NCBI RefSeq assembly: GCF_907164915.1
Contig: NC_061863.1
Location: 42,815,382 to 42,879,381, forward strand
Length of the DNA stretch: 64,000 bases
DNA from: Impatiens glandulifera
Taxonomy: Eukaryota > Streptophyta > Magnoliopsida > Ericales > Balsaminaceae
Direction of reading: 5' to 3'
This document shows positions 53,516 through 64,000 of this stretch, piece by piece. The position numbers and the translations under genes were made by a program. The stretch's first letter is position 1. The number at the start of each line of letters is the position of its first letter. The notes under the pieces were generated by a model. That model ran no database searches. It was given only the letters and a program-made list of their open reading frames with translations, and was not told where the DNA came from.

Positions 53516-56500
53516 TCAATTTCAATGCTTCGTTGTTTTTTCTTCAAAAATGGTCGAATATCTTCATTTCTCCTCTATAAGCTAGTTCTTATAGGATGTT
53601 ATTAGTACATGTAATGGTAGGCTTAATACGACTTGAAATCAACTGATAACTCCGTGGATTTAAGTTAAAATGGTATGTGATGATGTTGTTCCGTGGGTTC
53701 ATGGGTTTGAATCTAACTGATTTGTTGTGAGGATGTGCAAGATTAAACATTCAAGTTCCTTGGGCTTGATAATTTGTTTCATATCGCAAATCTTGTATTC
53801 AGGCAAGTTCATGGCGTGGAAAACATATGAAGATTACACTCATGGAAAGTGAAGATTCTCAGAAAGAAGAGCACATTAATGCCTTCTTTCAGGTGTATGT
53901 TTTCTTTCATCCTTGACAATTCTAGTTTCTTACTATATACGATTCTTATTGAAGTAGCCCATTAATTCTCGAGACACTTCTTCTGTGGAAATTCATGTTA
54001 AATAAGCCTAGCAATTTGAACAAGAAAATTATAAATTAGCTAAGATGCGAGTTTGCTCGAACACATTGCAGAACATCCTTCTTTCCGCACAAATTTCTAA
54101 ATTTAGTTAGGTTTAAAATATTATGCTTCTTATTCTTTGAGACAATAGCTTCTAATAAAGACATTACATCTCTATTGGAACTGCCTATGTCCTTCCCCAT
54201 ATCATTTCCATGTTCTTTCAAGCCTTTTTTTTAAAAAGGTCAACATTTTATTTGAAAAAGAGAGCATTCAAAGACTTAGTTTAAAAATGTGAGAGAATAT
54301 AAAACTTAAACAATTATAGCATACAATATCAAGATTATAATGGATGTTGACAAACAAAAAGAAATAAGGATAGAAATTTATAAAATCCTTTGTACACTGC
54401 ATCCATGAAGATAATTACATACTTGCTAGATAATTGTTCACGGTTTACCTGGAACGAAACTAAGTTGTATCCTAAAATTCAATAAAACCTACCTAGTAGA
54501 CCAAATGTCTTGTATTCGATTCTCATTCAGAACGCATTGATAAAAGGGGGCCATGACTGTGGGGGGTCGTGCTAGCCACCCTAGGACTAAACCCAGATAA
54601 AAAAAGAAAAAAACAATACAACTTAATTCACGTTATTAAGCCATGATATAATGTGATCTTAAGATAGCAGGATTCAATGCGAAACATATGTTTCACATTT
54701 ACACAAGTGAAGTTGATTTTGCTGGCTCAGGAGGTCTCATCTTCTGTTGTTTATTTGATATTTTTTGAGTGAATATTGTATGTCATGTCTATGCACTTTT
54801 TTAATATTAGACTATTTGTTAACAGTTTTTTATATAAGGCCTTCAGTTTGGCAATTATCTGAAGCGATCAAATTTGTAGATAGACTTGAGATTTAATTTG
54901 TTGCAGCTACTTCTTGATGTGTTGAACTACTCTGCTGCTGGTTTTTCTGCTTTATCGAGGTATCCCGTATCAGATGACAACGAGCCTATGGCCTCAGTTG
55001 AAAATTTTACTTATGAACAACTGAATCTGACAAAAGACTCAATCAATATTAGAACTGATCGAAGGTATGAAATTAAAAACAATGAGTATTAATTGTACTT
55101 CTAGACTCAATATTAGAACTGGATTTTGTCCCGCTTCTTACATTATCAAATTAGATACCCTTTATGTCAAGTTTGAAGTTTTTTGAAGTAGTCATAACTT
55201 GTTAGCAAGCATAATTGTCAAACAATGAGATCAAACTTCTTCTTCCAAGCAATGTCATAAAAAAAGCAAATAGAAGCTGGATATTATGTTATGCTCTTTA
55301 AAAAAATTGTGAATGAGGCACAAAATAAAGTGTATATATGGCAAAAAAACAAATTGTGAATGAGGTGATAATACAGACATTGTCAAGAAGATAAATATAT
55401 TACGTGAGTAGATCAAAGCTAATATAGTAACAGCTACTGCTAGTGGGAAGAACCTGGAAGGTATCATGATTTTATTCTTTACCCTAATACTTGAGTTACT
55501 AATCAAAATCATATAGCACACACACTCTGTGTTTTTTATTTTGGGGAAGGGGATTACATTCAGAACTTAACTTTTTTTCATGTTAAAATATTTATAAAAG
55601 TACAACAACAAAAAAATACTATAATTTGCAACGATATGGAACTATGTTAATGTTTCTTTTCCTTGGTATCCGACATTCCTTTTGTATAAATCTTTTGGAA
55701 GAACACATCTGAATTGGCCTCATTTGAAAGCACTTTTTTTCTTTGTATTTGGATCTGTCCAGATAAATAGATGTTTGGAAACTAAGATTAGGCATTGTTT
55801 GATAACACAATTTATCACTTAATCTAAATAAATGCTTATGTGAATTAAGTTAATTTGATATAATTTTATAATTATTTAGATTCAACTCAAGTTAAGCTAA
55901 ACGTCTCGCTTAATTCAGTAATATAGTTAGAGCGTCTATAAAACGACTTTTAAAATCCAAAGTAGGAACTTGAAGGTTTAAAGTTAGTGTAAAAGAACTT
56001 TGTTAACCATAGGTTGGCTGTCCATTTGTAATTAAGTTGTGGTTTTTGCTTCGGCAAAATAATTAAATATATTGATGTTGATAAAGATAAAGAATAACTG
56101 CTTTGTCTTTATTTTTATTTATTTCTTCGAAGCAGATTGGCTATGTTAATCCATTTATGCTTTTATCTTGATTATTCTTTTTTTCAGAAATGGGAGGTGA
56201 GGATGATGGAATTCTGGATGTGAGTGATGATGATTTTTTCTTAAATGGAAATTCAAGTGATGAAGCTGATGCTGATGAGTTGAAAATAAAAAGTACAAGG
56301 TAAATGTTCATTAAACTTAAACCATGTTTGCTTTGTGGCTATTAGTTTCTTGTTGACACATCCTCTATGAAAAATCATTATTGTCCATGTTCCACTACTC
56401 ATGTTCATTTTGTGTGGTTTAATTGAAAATCGTGTATCTCATTGACAACTTTATGCAACTTCATGTTCCTTCTAACTTTGAAACAATTGAAACCCTTTTG

Positions 56501-57035
56501 GTACATAGAGTTTTGAGTTTTGATATGTGATCTCATCTAACTCAAATTTTGTTTGTCATCTGGCCACCATTTGCGATCCATCTTAAAATACAACTTGCAG
56601 TTTTTTTGTACCAAACAAAAATATGCATGTTCTAAAAAATTGGGATCATGATCGGGCAATTACTTCCATTTAATTTGTTAAATGAAACTTTGATCTACTA
56701 CCCTTTTTTGTTTAACTACAAATTTGACAATTTTTTAATAGGATTAAGATACAACTCAATTTTAGTTATAATTTGCATGAAACTATTGATGATGTATAAG
56801 GAGTTTTCATCAATTTTTTTATTTTTTTTTTATTTGCTGAACACACTAGAAATGCTATATGTATAGATGCATTATCCATCTAATTTTAGAAAATTATACC
56901 AACTTCAATTTTTTTTTCTTTTTTTGTATCTCTTTTGCATTCCTTGAAACACTAGACATTGTTCATATCTTGTCTGCAATTTCTGTTATTCCTATCAAGG
57001 GTACAAACATCTAATTTTAGAAAATTATACCAACT
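53516..57035 (+). pseudogene. Array unit 2: exons A-D, no promoter
   Basis: Exon A 53803-53892 (90 nt, open: KHMKITLMESEDSQKEEH); exon B 54907-55064 (open); exon C ~55377-55460 with TAG in the CGT GAG CAG stretch (in-frame with DIVKK...); exon D 56188-56299 (E/M for E/T at its start, open). Promoterless gene fragment. Confidence 0.65.
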
Positions 57036-60000
57036 TCAATTTCAATGCTTCGTTGTTTTTTCTTCAAAAATGGTCGAATATCTTCATTTCTCCTCTATAA
57101 GCTAGTTCTTATAGGATGTTATTAGTACATGTAATGGTAGGCTTAATACGACTTGAAATCAACTGATAACTCCGTGGATTTAAGTTAAAATGGTATGTGA
57201 TGATGTTGTTCCGTGGGTTCATGGGTTTGAATCTAACTGATTTGTTGTGAGGATGTGCAAGATTAAACATTCAAGTTCCTTGGGCTTGATAATTTGTTTC
57301 ATATCGCAAATCTTGTATTCAGGCAAGTTCATGGCGTGGAAAACATATGAAGATTACACTCATGGAAAGTGAAGATTCTCAGAAAGAAGAGCACATTAAT
57401 GCCTTCTTTCAGGTGTATGTTTGCTTTCATCCTTGACAATTCTAGTTTCTTACTATATACGATTCTTATTGAAGTAGCCCATTAATTCTCGAGACACTTC
57501 TTCTGTGGAAATTCATGTTAAATAAGCCTAGCAATTTGAACAAGAAAATTATAAATTAGTTAAGATGCGAGTTTGCTCGAACACATTGCAGAACATCCTT
57601 CTTTCCGCACAAATTTCTAAATTTAGTTAGGTTTAAAATATTATGCTTCTTATTCTTTGAGACAATAGCTTCTAATAAAGACATTACATCTCTATTGGAA
57701 CTGCCTATGTCCTTCCCCATATCATTTCCATGTTCTTTCAAGCCTTTTTTTTTAAAAAGGTCAACATTTTATTTGAAAAAGAGAGCATTCAAAGACTTAG
57801 TTTAAAAATGTGAGAGAATATAAAACTTAAACAATTATAGCATACAATATCAAGATTATAATGGATGTTGACAAACAAAAAGAAATAAGGATAGAAATTT
57901 ATAAAATCCTTTGTACACTGCATCCATGAAGATGATTACATACTTGCTAGATAATTGTTCACGGTTTACCTGGAACGAAACTAAGTTGTATCCTAAAAGT
58001 CAATAAAACCTACCTAGTAGACCAAATGTCTTGTATTCGATTCTCATTCAGAACGCATTGATAAAAGGGGGCCATGACTGTGGGGGGTCGTGCTAGCCAC
58101 CCAGGACTAAACCCAGATAAAAAAAGAAAAAAACAAGACAACTTAATTCACGTTATTAAGCCATGATATAATGTGATCTTAAGATAGCAGGATTCAATGC
58201 GAAACATATGTTTCACATTTACACAAGTGAAGTTGATTTTGCTGGCTCAGGAGGTCTCATCTTCTGTTGTTTATTTGATATTTTTTGAGTGAATATTGTA
58301 TGTCATGTCTATGTACTTTTTTAATATTAGACTATTTGTTAACAGTTTTTGATATAAGGCCTTCAGTTTGGCAATTATCTGAAGCGATCAAATTTGTAGA
58401 TAGACTTGAGATTTAATTTGTTGCAGCTACTTCTTGATGTGTTGAACTACTCTGCTGCTGGTTTTTCTGCTTTATCGAGGTATCCCGTATCAGATGACAA
58501 CGAGCCTATGGACTCAGTTGAAAATTTTACTTATGAACAACTGAATCTGACAAAAGACTCAATCAATATTAGAACTGATCGAAGGTATGAAATTAAAAAC
58601 AATGAGTATTAATTGTACTTCTAGACTCAATATTAGAACTGGATTTTGTCCCGCTTCTTACATTATCAAATTAGATACCCTTTATGTCAAGTTTGAAGTT
58701 TTTTGAAGTAGTCATAACTTGTTAGCAAGCATAATTGTCAAACAATGAGATCAAACTTCTTCTTCCAAGCAATGTCATAAAAAAAGCAAATAGAAGCTGG
58801 ATATTATGTTATGCTCTTTAAAAAAATTGTGAATGAGGCACAAAATAAAGTCTATATATGGCAAAAAAACAAATTGTGAATGAGGTGATAATACAGACAT
58901 TGTCAAGAAGATAAATATATTACGTGAGTAGATCAAAGCTAATATAGTAACAGCTACTGCTAGTGGGAAGAACCTGGAAGGTATCATGATTTTATTCTTT
59001 ACCCTAATACTTGAGTTACTAATCAAAATCATATAGCACACACTCTGTGTTTTTAATTTTGGGGAAGGGGATTACATTCAGAACTTAACTTTTTTTCATG
59101 TTAAAATATTTATAAAAGTACAACAACAAAAAAATACTATAATTTGCAACGATATGGAACTATGTTAATGTTTCTTTTCCTTGGTATCCGACATTCCTTT
59201 TGTATAAATCTTTTGGAAGAACACATCTGAATTGGCCTCATTTGAAAGCACTTTTTTTCTTTGTATTTGGATCTGTCCAGATAAATAGATGTTTGGAAAC
59301 TAAGATTAGGCATTGTTTGATAACACAATTTATCACTTAATCTAAATAAATGCTTATGTGAATTAAGTTAATTTGATATAATTTTATAATTATTTAGATT
59401 CAACTCAAGTTAAGCTAAACGTCTCGCTTAATTCAGTAATATAGTTAGAGCGTCTATAAAACGACTTTTAAAATCCAAAGTAGGAACTTGAAGGTTTAAA
59501 GTTAGTGTAAAAGAACTTTGTTAACCATAGGTTGGCTGTCCATTTGTAATTAAGTTGTGGTTTTTGCTTCGGCAAAATAATTAAATATATTGATGTTGAT
59601 AAAGATAAAGAATAACTGCTTTGTCTTTATTTTTATTTATTTCTTCGAAGCAGATTGGCTATGTTAATCCATTTATGCTTTTATCTTGATTATTCTTTTT
59701 TTCAGAAACGGGAGGTGAGGATGATGGAATTCTGGATGTGAGTGATGATGATTTTTTCTTAAATGGAAATTCAAGTGATGAAGCTGATGCTGATGAGTTG
59801 AAAATAAAAAGTACAAGGTAAATGTTCATTAAACTTAAACCATGTTTGCTTTGTGGCTATTAGTTTCTTGTTGACACATCCTCTATGAAAATCATTATTG
59901 TCCATGTTCCACTACTCATGTTCATTTTGTGTGGTTCAATTGAAAATCGTGTATCTCATTGACAACTTTATGCAACTTCATGTTCCTTCTAACTTTGAAA

Positions 60001-60551
60001 CAATTGAAACCCTTTTGGTACATAGAGTTTTGAGTTTTGATATGTGATCTCATCTAACTCAAATTTTGTTTGTCATCTGGCCACCATTTGCGATCCATCT
60101 TAAAATACAACTTGCAGGTTTTTTGTACCAAACAAAAATATGCATGTTCTAAAAAATTGGGATCATGATCGGGCAATTACTTCCATTTAATTTGTTAAAT
60201 GAAACTTTGATCTACTACCCTTTTTTGTTTAACTACAAATTTGACAATTTTTCAATAGGATTAAGATACAACTCAATTTTAGTTATAATTTGCATGAAAC
60301 TATTGATGATGTATAAGGAGTTTTCATCAATTTTTTTATTTTTTTTTAGTTGCTGAACACACTAGAAATGCTATATGTATAGATGCATTATCCATCTAAT
60401 TTTAGAAAATTATACCAACTTCAATTTTTTTTTATTTTTTTGTATCTCTTTTGCATTCCTTGAAACACTAGACATTGTTCATATCTTGTCTGCAATTTCT
60501 GTTATTCCTATCAAGGGTACAAACATCTAATTTTAGAAAATTATACCAACT
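57036..60551 (+). pseudogene. Array unit 3: exons A-D, no promoter
   Basis: Exon A 57323-57412; exon B 58427-58584 (Ala to Asp change in the MASVENF stretch); exon C ~58897-58980 with the same TAG as unit 2; exon D 59706-59817. All borders preserved. Confidence 0.65.
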
Positions 60552-63500
60552 TCAATTTCAATGCTTCGTTGTTTTTTCTTCAAAAATGGTCGAATATCTT
60601 CATTTCTCCTCTATAAGCTAGTTCTTATAGGATGTTATTAGTACATGTAATGGTAGGCTTAATACGACTTGAAATCAACTGATAACTCCGTGGATTTAAG
60701 TTAAAATTGTATGTGATGATGTTGTTCCGTGGGTTCATGGGTTTGAATCTAACTGATTTGTTGTGAGGATGTGCAAGATTAAACATTCAAGTTCCTTGGG
60801 CTTGATAATTTGTTTCATATCGCAAATCTTGTATTCAGGCAAGTTCATGGCGTGGAAAACATATGAAGATTACACTCATGGAAAGTGAAGATTCTCAGAA
60901 AGAAGAGCACATTAATGCCTTCTTTCAGGTGTATGTTTGCTTTCATCCTTGACAATTCTAGTTTCTTACTATATACGATTCTTATTGAAGTAGCCCATTA
61001 ATTCTCGAGACACTTCTTCTGTGGAAATTCATGTTAAATAAGCCTAGCAATTTGAACAAGAAAATTATAAATTAGCTAAGATGCGAGTTTGCTCGAACAC
61101 ATTGCAGAACATCCTTCTTTCCGCACAAATTTCTAAATTTAGTTAGGTTTAAAATATTATGCTTCTTATTCTTTGAGGCAATAGCTTCTAATAAAGACAT
61201 TACATCTCTATTGGAACTGCCTATGTCCTTCCCCATATCATTTCCATGTTCTTTCAAGCCTTTTTTTTTAAAAGGTCAACATTTTATTAGAAAAAGAGAG
61301 CATTCAAAGACTTAGTTTAAAAATGTGAGAGAATATAAAACTTAAACAATTATAGCATACAATATCAAGATTATAATGGATGTTGACAAACAAAAAGAAA
61401 TAAGGATAGAAATTTATAAAATCCTTTGTACACTGCATCCATGAAGATGATTACATACTTGCTAGATAATTGTTCACGGTTTACCTGGAACGAAACTAAG
61501 TTGTATCCTAAAAGTCAATAAAACCTACCTAGTAGACCAAATGTCTCGTATTCGATTCTCATTCAGAACGCATTGGTAAAAGGGGGCCATGACTGTGGGG
61601 GGTCGTGCTAGCCACCCCAGGACTAAACCCAGATAAAAAAAGAAAAAAACAATACAACTTAATTCACGTTATTAAGCCATGATATAATGTGATCTTAAGA
61701 TAGCAGGATTCAATGCGAAACATATGTTTCACATTTACACAAGTGAAGTTGATTTTGCTGGCTCAGGAGGTCTCATCTTCGGTTGTTTATTTGATATTTT
61801 TTGAGTGAATATTGTATGTCATGTCTATGTACTTTTTTAATATTAGACTATTTGTTAACAGTTTTTGATATAAGGCCTTCAGTTTGGCAATTATCTTAAG
61901 CCGATCAAATTTGTAGATAGACTTGAGATTTAATTTGTTGCAGCTACTTCTTGATGTGTTGAACTACTCTGCTGCAGGTTTTTCTGCTTTATCGAGGTAT
62001 CCCGTATCAGATGACAACGAGCCTATGGCCTCAGTTGAAAATTTTACTTATGAACAACTGAATCTGACAAAAGACTCAATCAATATTAGAACTGATCGAA
62101 GGTATGAAATTAAAAACAATGAGTATTAATTGTACTTCTAGACTCAATATTAGAACTGGATTTTGTCCCGCTTCTTACATTATCAAATTAGATACCCTTT
62201 ATGTCAAGTTTGAAGTTTTTTGAAGTAGTCATAACTTGTTAGCAAGCATAATTGTCAAACAATGAGATCAAACTTCTTCTTCCAAGCAATGTCATACAAA
62301 AAGCAAATAGAAGCTGGATATTATGTTATGCTCTTTAAAAAAATTGTGAATGAGGCACAAAATAAAGTGTATATATGGCAAAAAAACAAATTGTGAATGA
62401 GGTGATAATACAGACATTGTCAAGAAGATAAATATATTACGTGAGTAGATCAAAGCTAATATAGTAACAGCTGCTGCTAGTGGGAAGAACCTGGAAGGTA
62501 TCATGATTTTATTCTTTACCCTAATACATGAGTTACTAATCAAAATCATATAGCACACACACTCTATGTTTTTTATTTTGGGGAAGGGAATTACATTCAG
62601 AACTTAACTTATTTTTCATATTAAAATATTTATAAAAGTACAACAACAAAAAAATACTATAATTTGCAACGATATGGAACTATGTTAATGTTTTTTTTCC
62701 TTGGTATCCGACATTCCTTTTGTATAAATCTTTTGGAAGAACACATCTGAATTGGCCTCATTTGAAAGCACTTTTTTTCTTTGTATTTGGATCTGTCCAG
62801 ATAAATAGATGTTTGGAAACTAAGATTAGGCATTGTTTGATAACACAATTTATCACTTAATCTAAATAAGTGCTTATGTGAATTAAGTTAATTTGATATA
62901 ATTTTATAATTATTTAGATTCAACTCAAGTTAAGCTAAACGTCTCGCTTAATTTAGTAATATAGTTAGAGCGTCTATAAAACGACTTTTAAAATCCAAAG
63001 TAGGAACTTGAAGGTTTAAAGTTAGTGTAAAAGAACTTTGTTAACCATAGGTTGGCTGTCCATTTGTAATTAAGTTGTGGTTTTTGCTTCGGCAAAATAA
63101 TTAAATATATTGATATTGATAAAGATAAAGAATAACTGCTTTGTCTTTATTTTTATTTATTTCTTCGAAGCAGATTGGCTATGTTAATCCATTTATGCTT
63201 TTATCTTGATTATTCTTTTTTTCAGAAACGGGAGGTGAGGATGATGGAATTCTGGATGTGAGTGATGATGATTTTTTCTTAAATGGAAATTCAAGTGATG
63301 AAGCTGATGCTGATGAGTTGAAAATAAAAAGTACAAGGTAAATGTTCATTAAACTTAAACCATGTTTGCTTTGTGGCTATTAGTTTCTTGTTGACACATC
63401 CTCTATGAAAAATCATTCTTGTCCATGTTCCACTACTCATGTTCATTTTGTATGGTTCAATTGAAAATCGTGTATCTCATTGACAACTTTATGCAACTTC

Positions 63501-64000
63501 ATGTTCCTTCTAACTTTGAAACAATTGAAACCCTTTTGGTACATAGAGTTTTGAGTTTTGATATGTGATCTCATCTAACTCAAATTTTGTTTGTCATCTG
63601 GCCACCATTTGCGATCCATCTTAAAATACAACTTGCAGTTTTTTTGTACCAAACAAAAATATGCATGTTCTAAAAAATTGGGATCATGATCGGGCAATTA
63701 CTTCCATTTAATTTGTTAAATGAAACTTTGATTTACTACCCTTTTTTTTTTAACTACAAATTTGACAATTTTTCAATAGGATTAAGATACAACTCAATTT
63801 TAGTTATAATTTGCATGAAACTATTGATGATGTATAAGGAGTTTTCATCAATTTTTTTATTTTTATTAGTTTCTGAACACACTAGAAATGCTATATGTAT
63901 AGATGCATTATCCATCTAATTTTAGAAAATTATACCAACTTCATTTTTTTTTTCTTTTTTTGTATCTCTTTTGCATTCCTTGAAACACTAGACATTGTTC
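60552..64000 (+). pseudogene. Array unit 4: exons A-D, cut by window end
   Basis: Exon A 60839-60928; exon B 61944-62101; exon C ~62414-62497, again with TAG; exon D 63226-63337. Whether the true exon E and the rest of the gene follow this unit cannot be seen. Confidence 0.65.

Larger units (their letters stand above)
49994..64000 (+). repeat. Tandem array of ~3.52-kb segmental duplications
   Basis: Units 49994-53515 (3522 bp), 53516-57035 (3520), 57036-60551 (3516) and 60552-64000 (cut by the window end). Identity is very high by eye (about 99% between units 2 and 3). Each junction lies where the exon E-side sequence acttcaatttc meets intron 1 sequence tcaatttcaatgc, sharing the 8-bp TCAATTTC. 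The array contains only internal exons, so exon 1 and promoter are not repeated. Confidence 0.92.

Noticed and set aside
49904..60551. In-frame exon-repeat protein from the array
   Set aside because: Exon D ends in phase 2 while exon A starts in phase 0, so direct D-to-A splicing shifts the frame.
52103..62848. Small frames repeated every ~3.52 kb (63, 77 and 88 codons)
   Set aside because: Recur only because the array units are nearly identical; they lie in introns and lack coding features.
49994..64000. CRISPR-like or short-repeat array
   Set aside because: The repeat is a 3.5-kb gene segment in a plant genome, not short repeats with spacers.

Overview
This is nuclear DNA of a flowering plant, most likely a eudicot. 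It has AT-rich intergenic DNA, exons with GT-AG borders, Ty1/Copia and Ty3/Gypsy LTR retrotransposons primed by initiator-Met tRNA, a CASP-like membrane-protein gene and a tandem gene-fragment array. The accessory retrotransposon proteins recall a large protein family I associate with Gesneriaceae/Lamiales genomes. That placement is from memory and weak.

Layout. (1) 1-753 and 14642-15180: units of a ~650-bp tandem repeat, split by (2) a complete Copia element (SIRE/Maximus-like, 'element 1', 754-14641, + strand). Its two 1313-bp LTRs look identical and its TSD is CCTTT. It has intact gag and pol, followed by three more intact ORFs (A, B, C) that are paralogous to one another. (3) 15308-17716: a broken copy ('copy 0') of a multi-exon host gene. 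(4) 18090-18780: a CASP-like (CASPL5-type) gene with a premature stop. (5) 19218-27372: a decayed chromodomain Gypsy element (Tekay/Del-like, - strand, TSD CTACT). (6) 27766-27962: a possible small proline-rich membrane protein. (7) 27963-33569: AT-rich DNA with no recognisable gene. (8) 33570-34976 and 48678-49720: more units of the ~650-bp repeat, split by (9) a second, decayed member of the same Copia family ('element 2', 34977-48677, - strand, TSD CCAAA). (10) 49904-64000: a second copy of the host gene start, followed by at least four tandem ~3.52-kb units carrying its internal exons. The array runs off the window.

Main points. The Copia family adds about 5.8 kb of coding and promoter DNA between pol and the 3' LTR. 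It encodes three proteins sharing a ~230-residue domain. Each ORF has its own TATA box and CT-rich leader, and all six TATA boxes are present across the two elements. The largest protein (ORF C, 940 aa) adds basic, acidic and coiled-coil regions, and its upstream DNA carries E2F-like boxes. At the gag-pol junction neither element can use a simple ribosomal frameshift, because the gag and pol frames never overlap. In both, however, removal of the same 82-nt GT...AG interval joins gag to pol in frame and removes every intervening stop. The family also carries a duplicated polypurine tract with a copy of the LTR start.

The loci around 1-17.7 kb and 33.6-64 kb share the order repeat array then gene copy, so they look like an old duplication that later received separate Copia insertions. 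The gene copies have decayed at different exons. All divergence statements are by eye; no alignment or database search was run.
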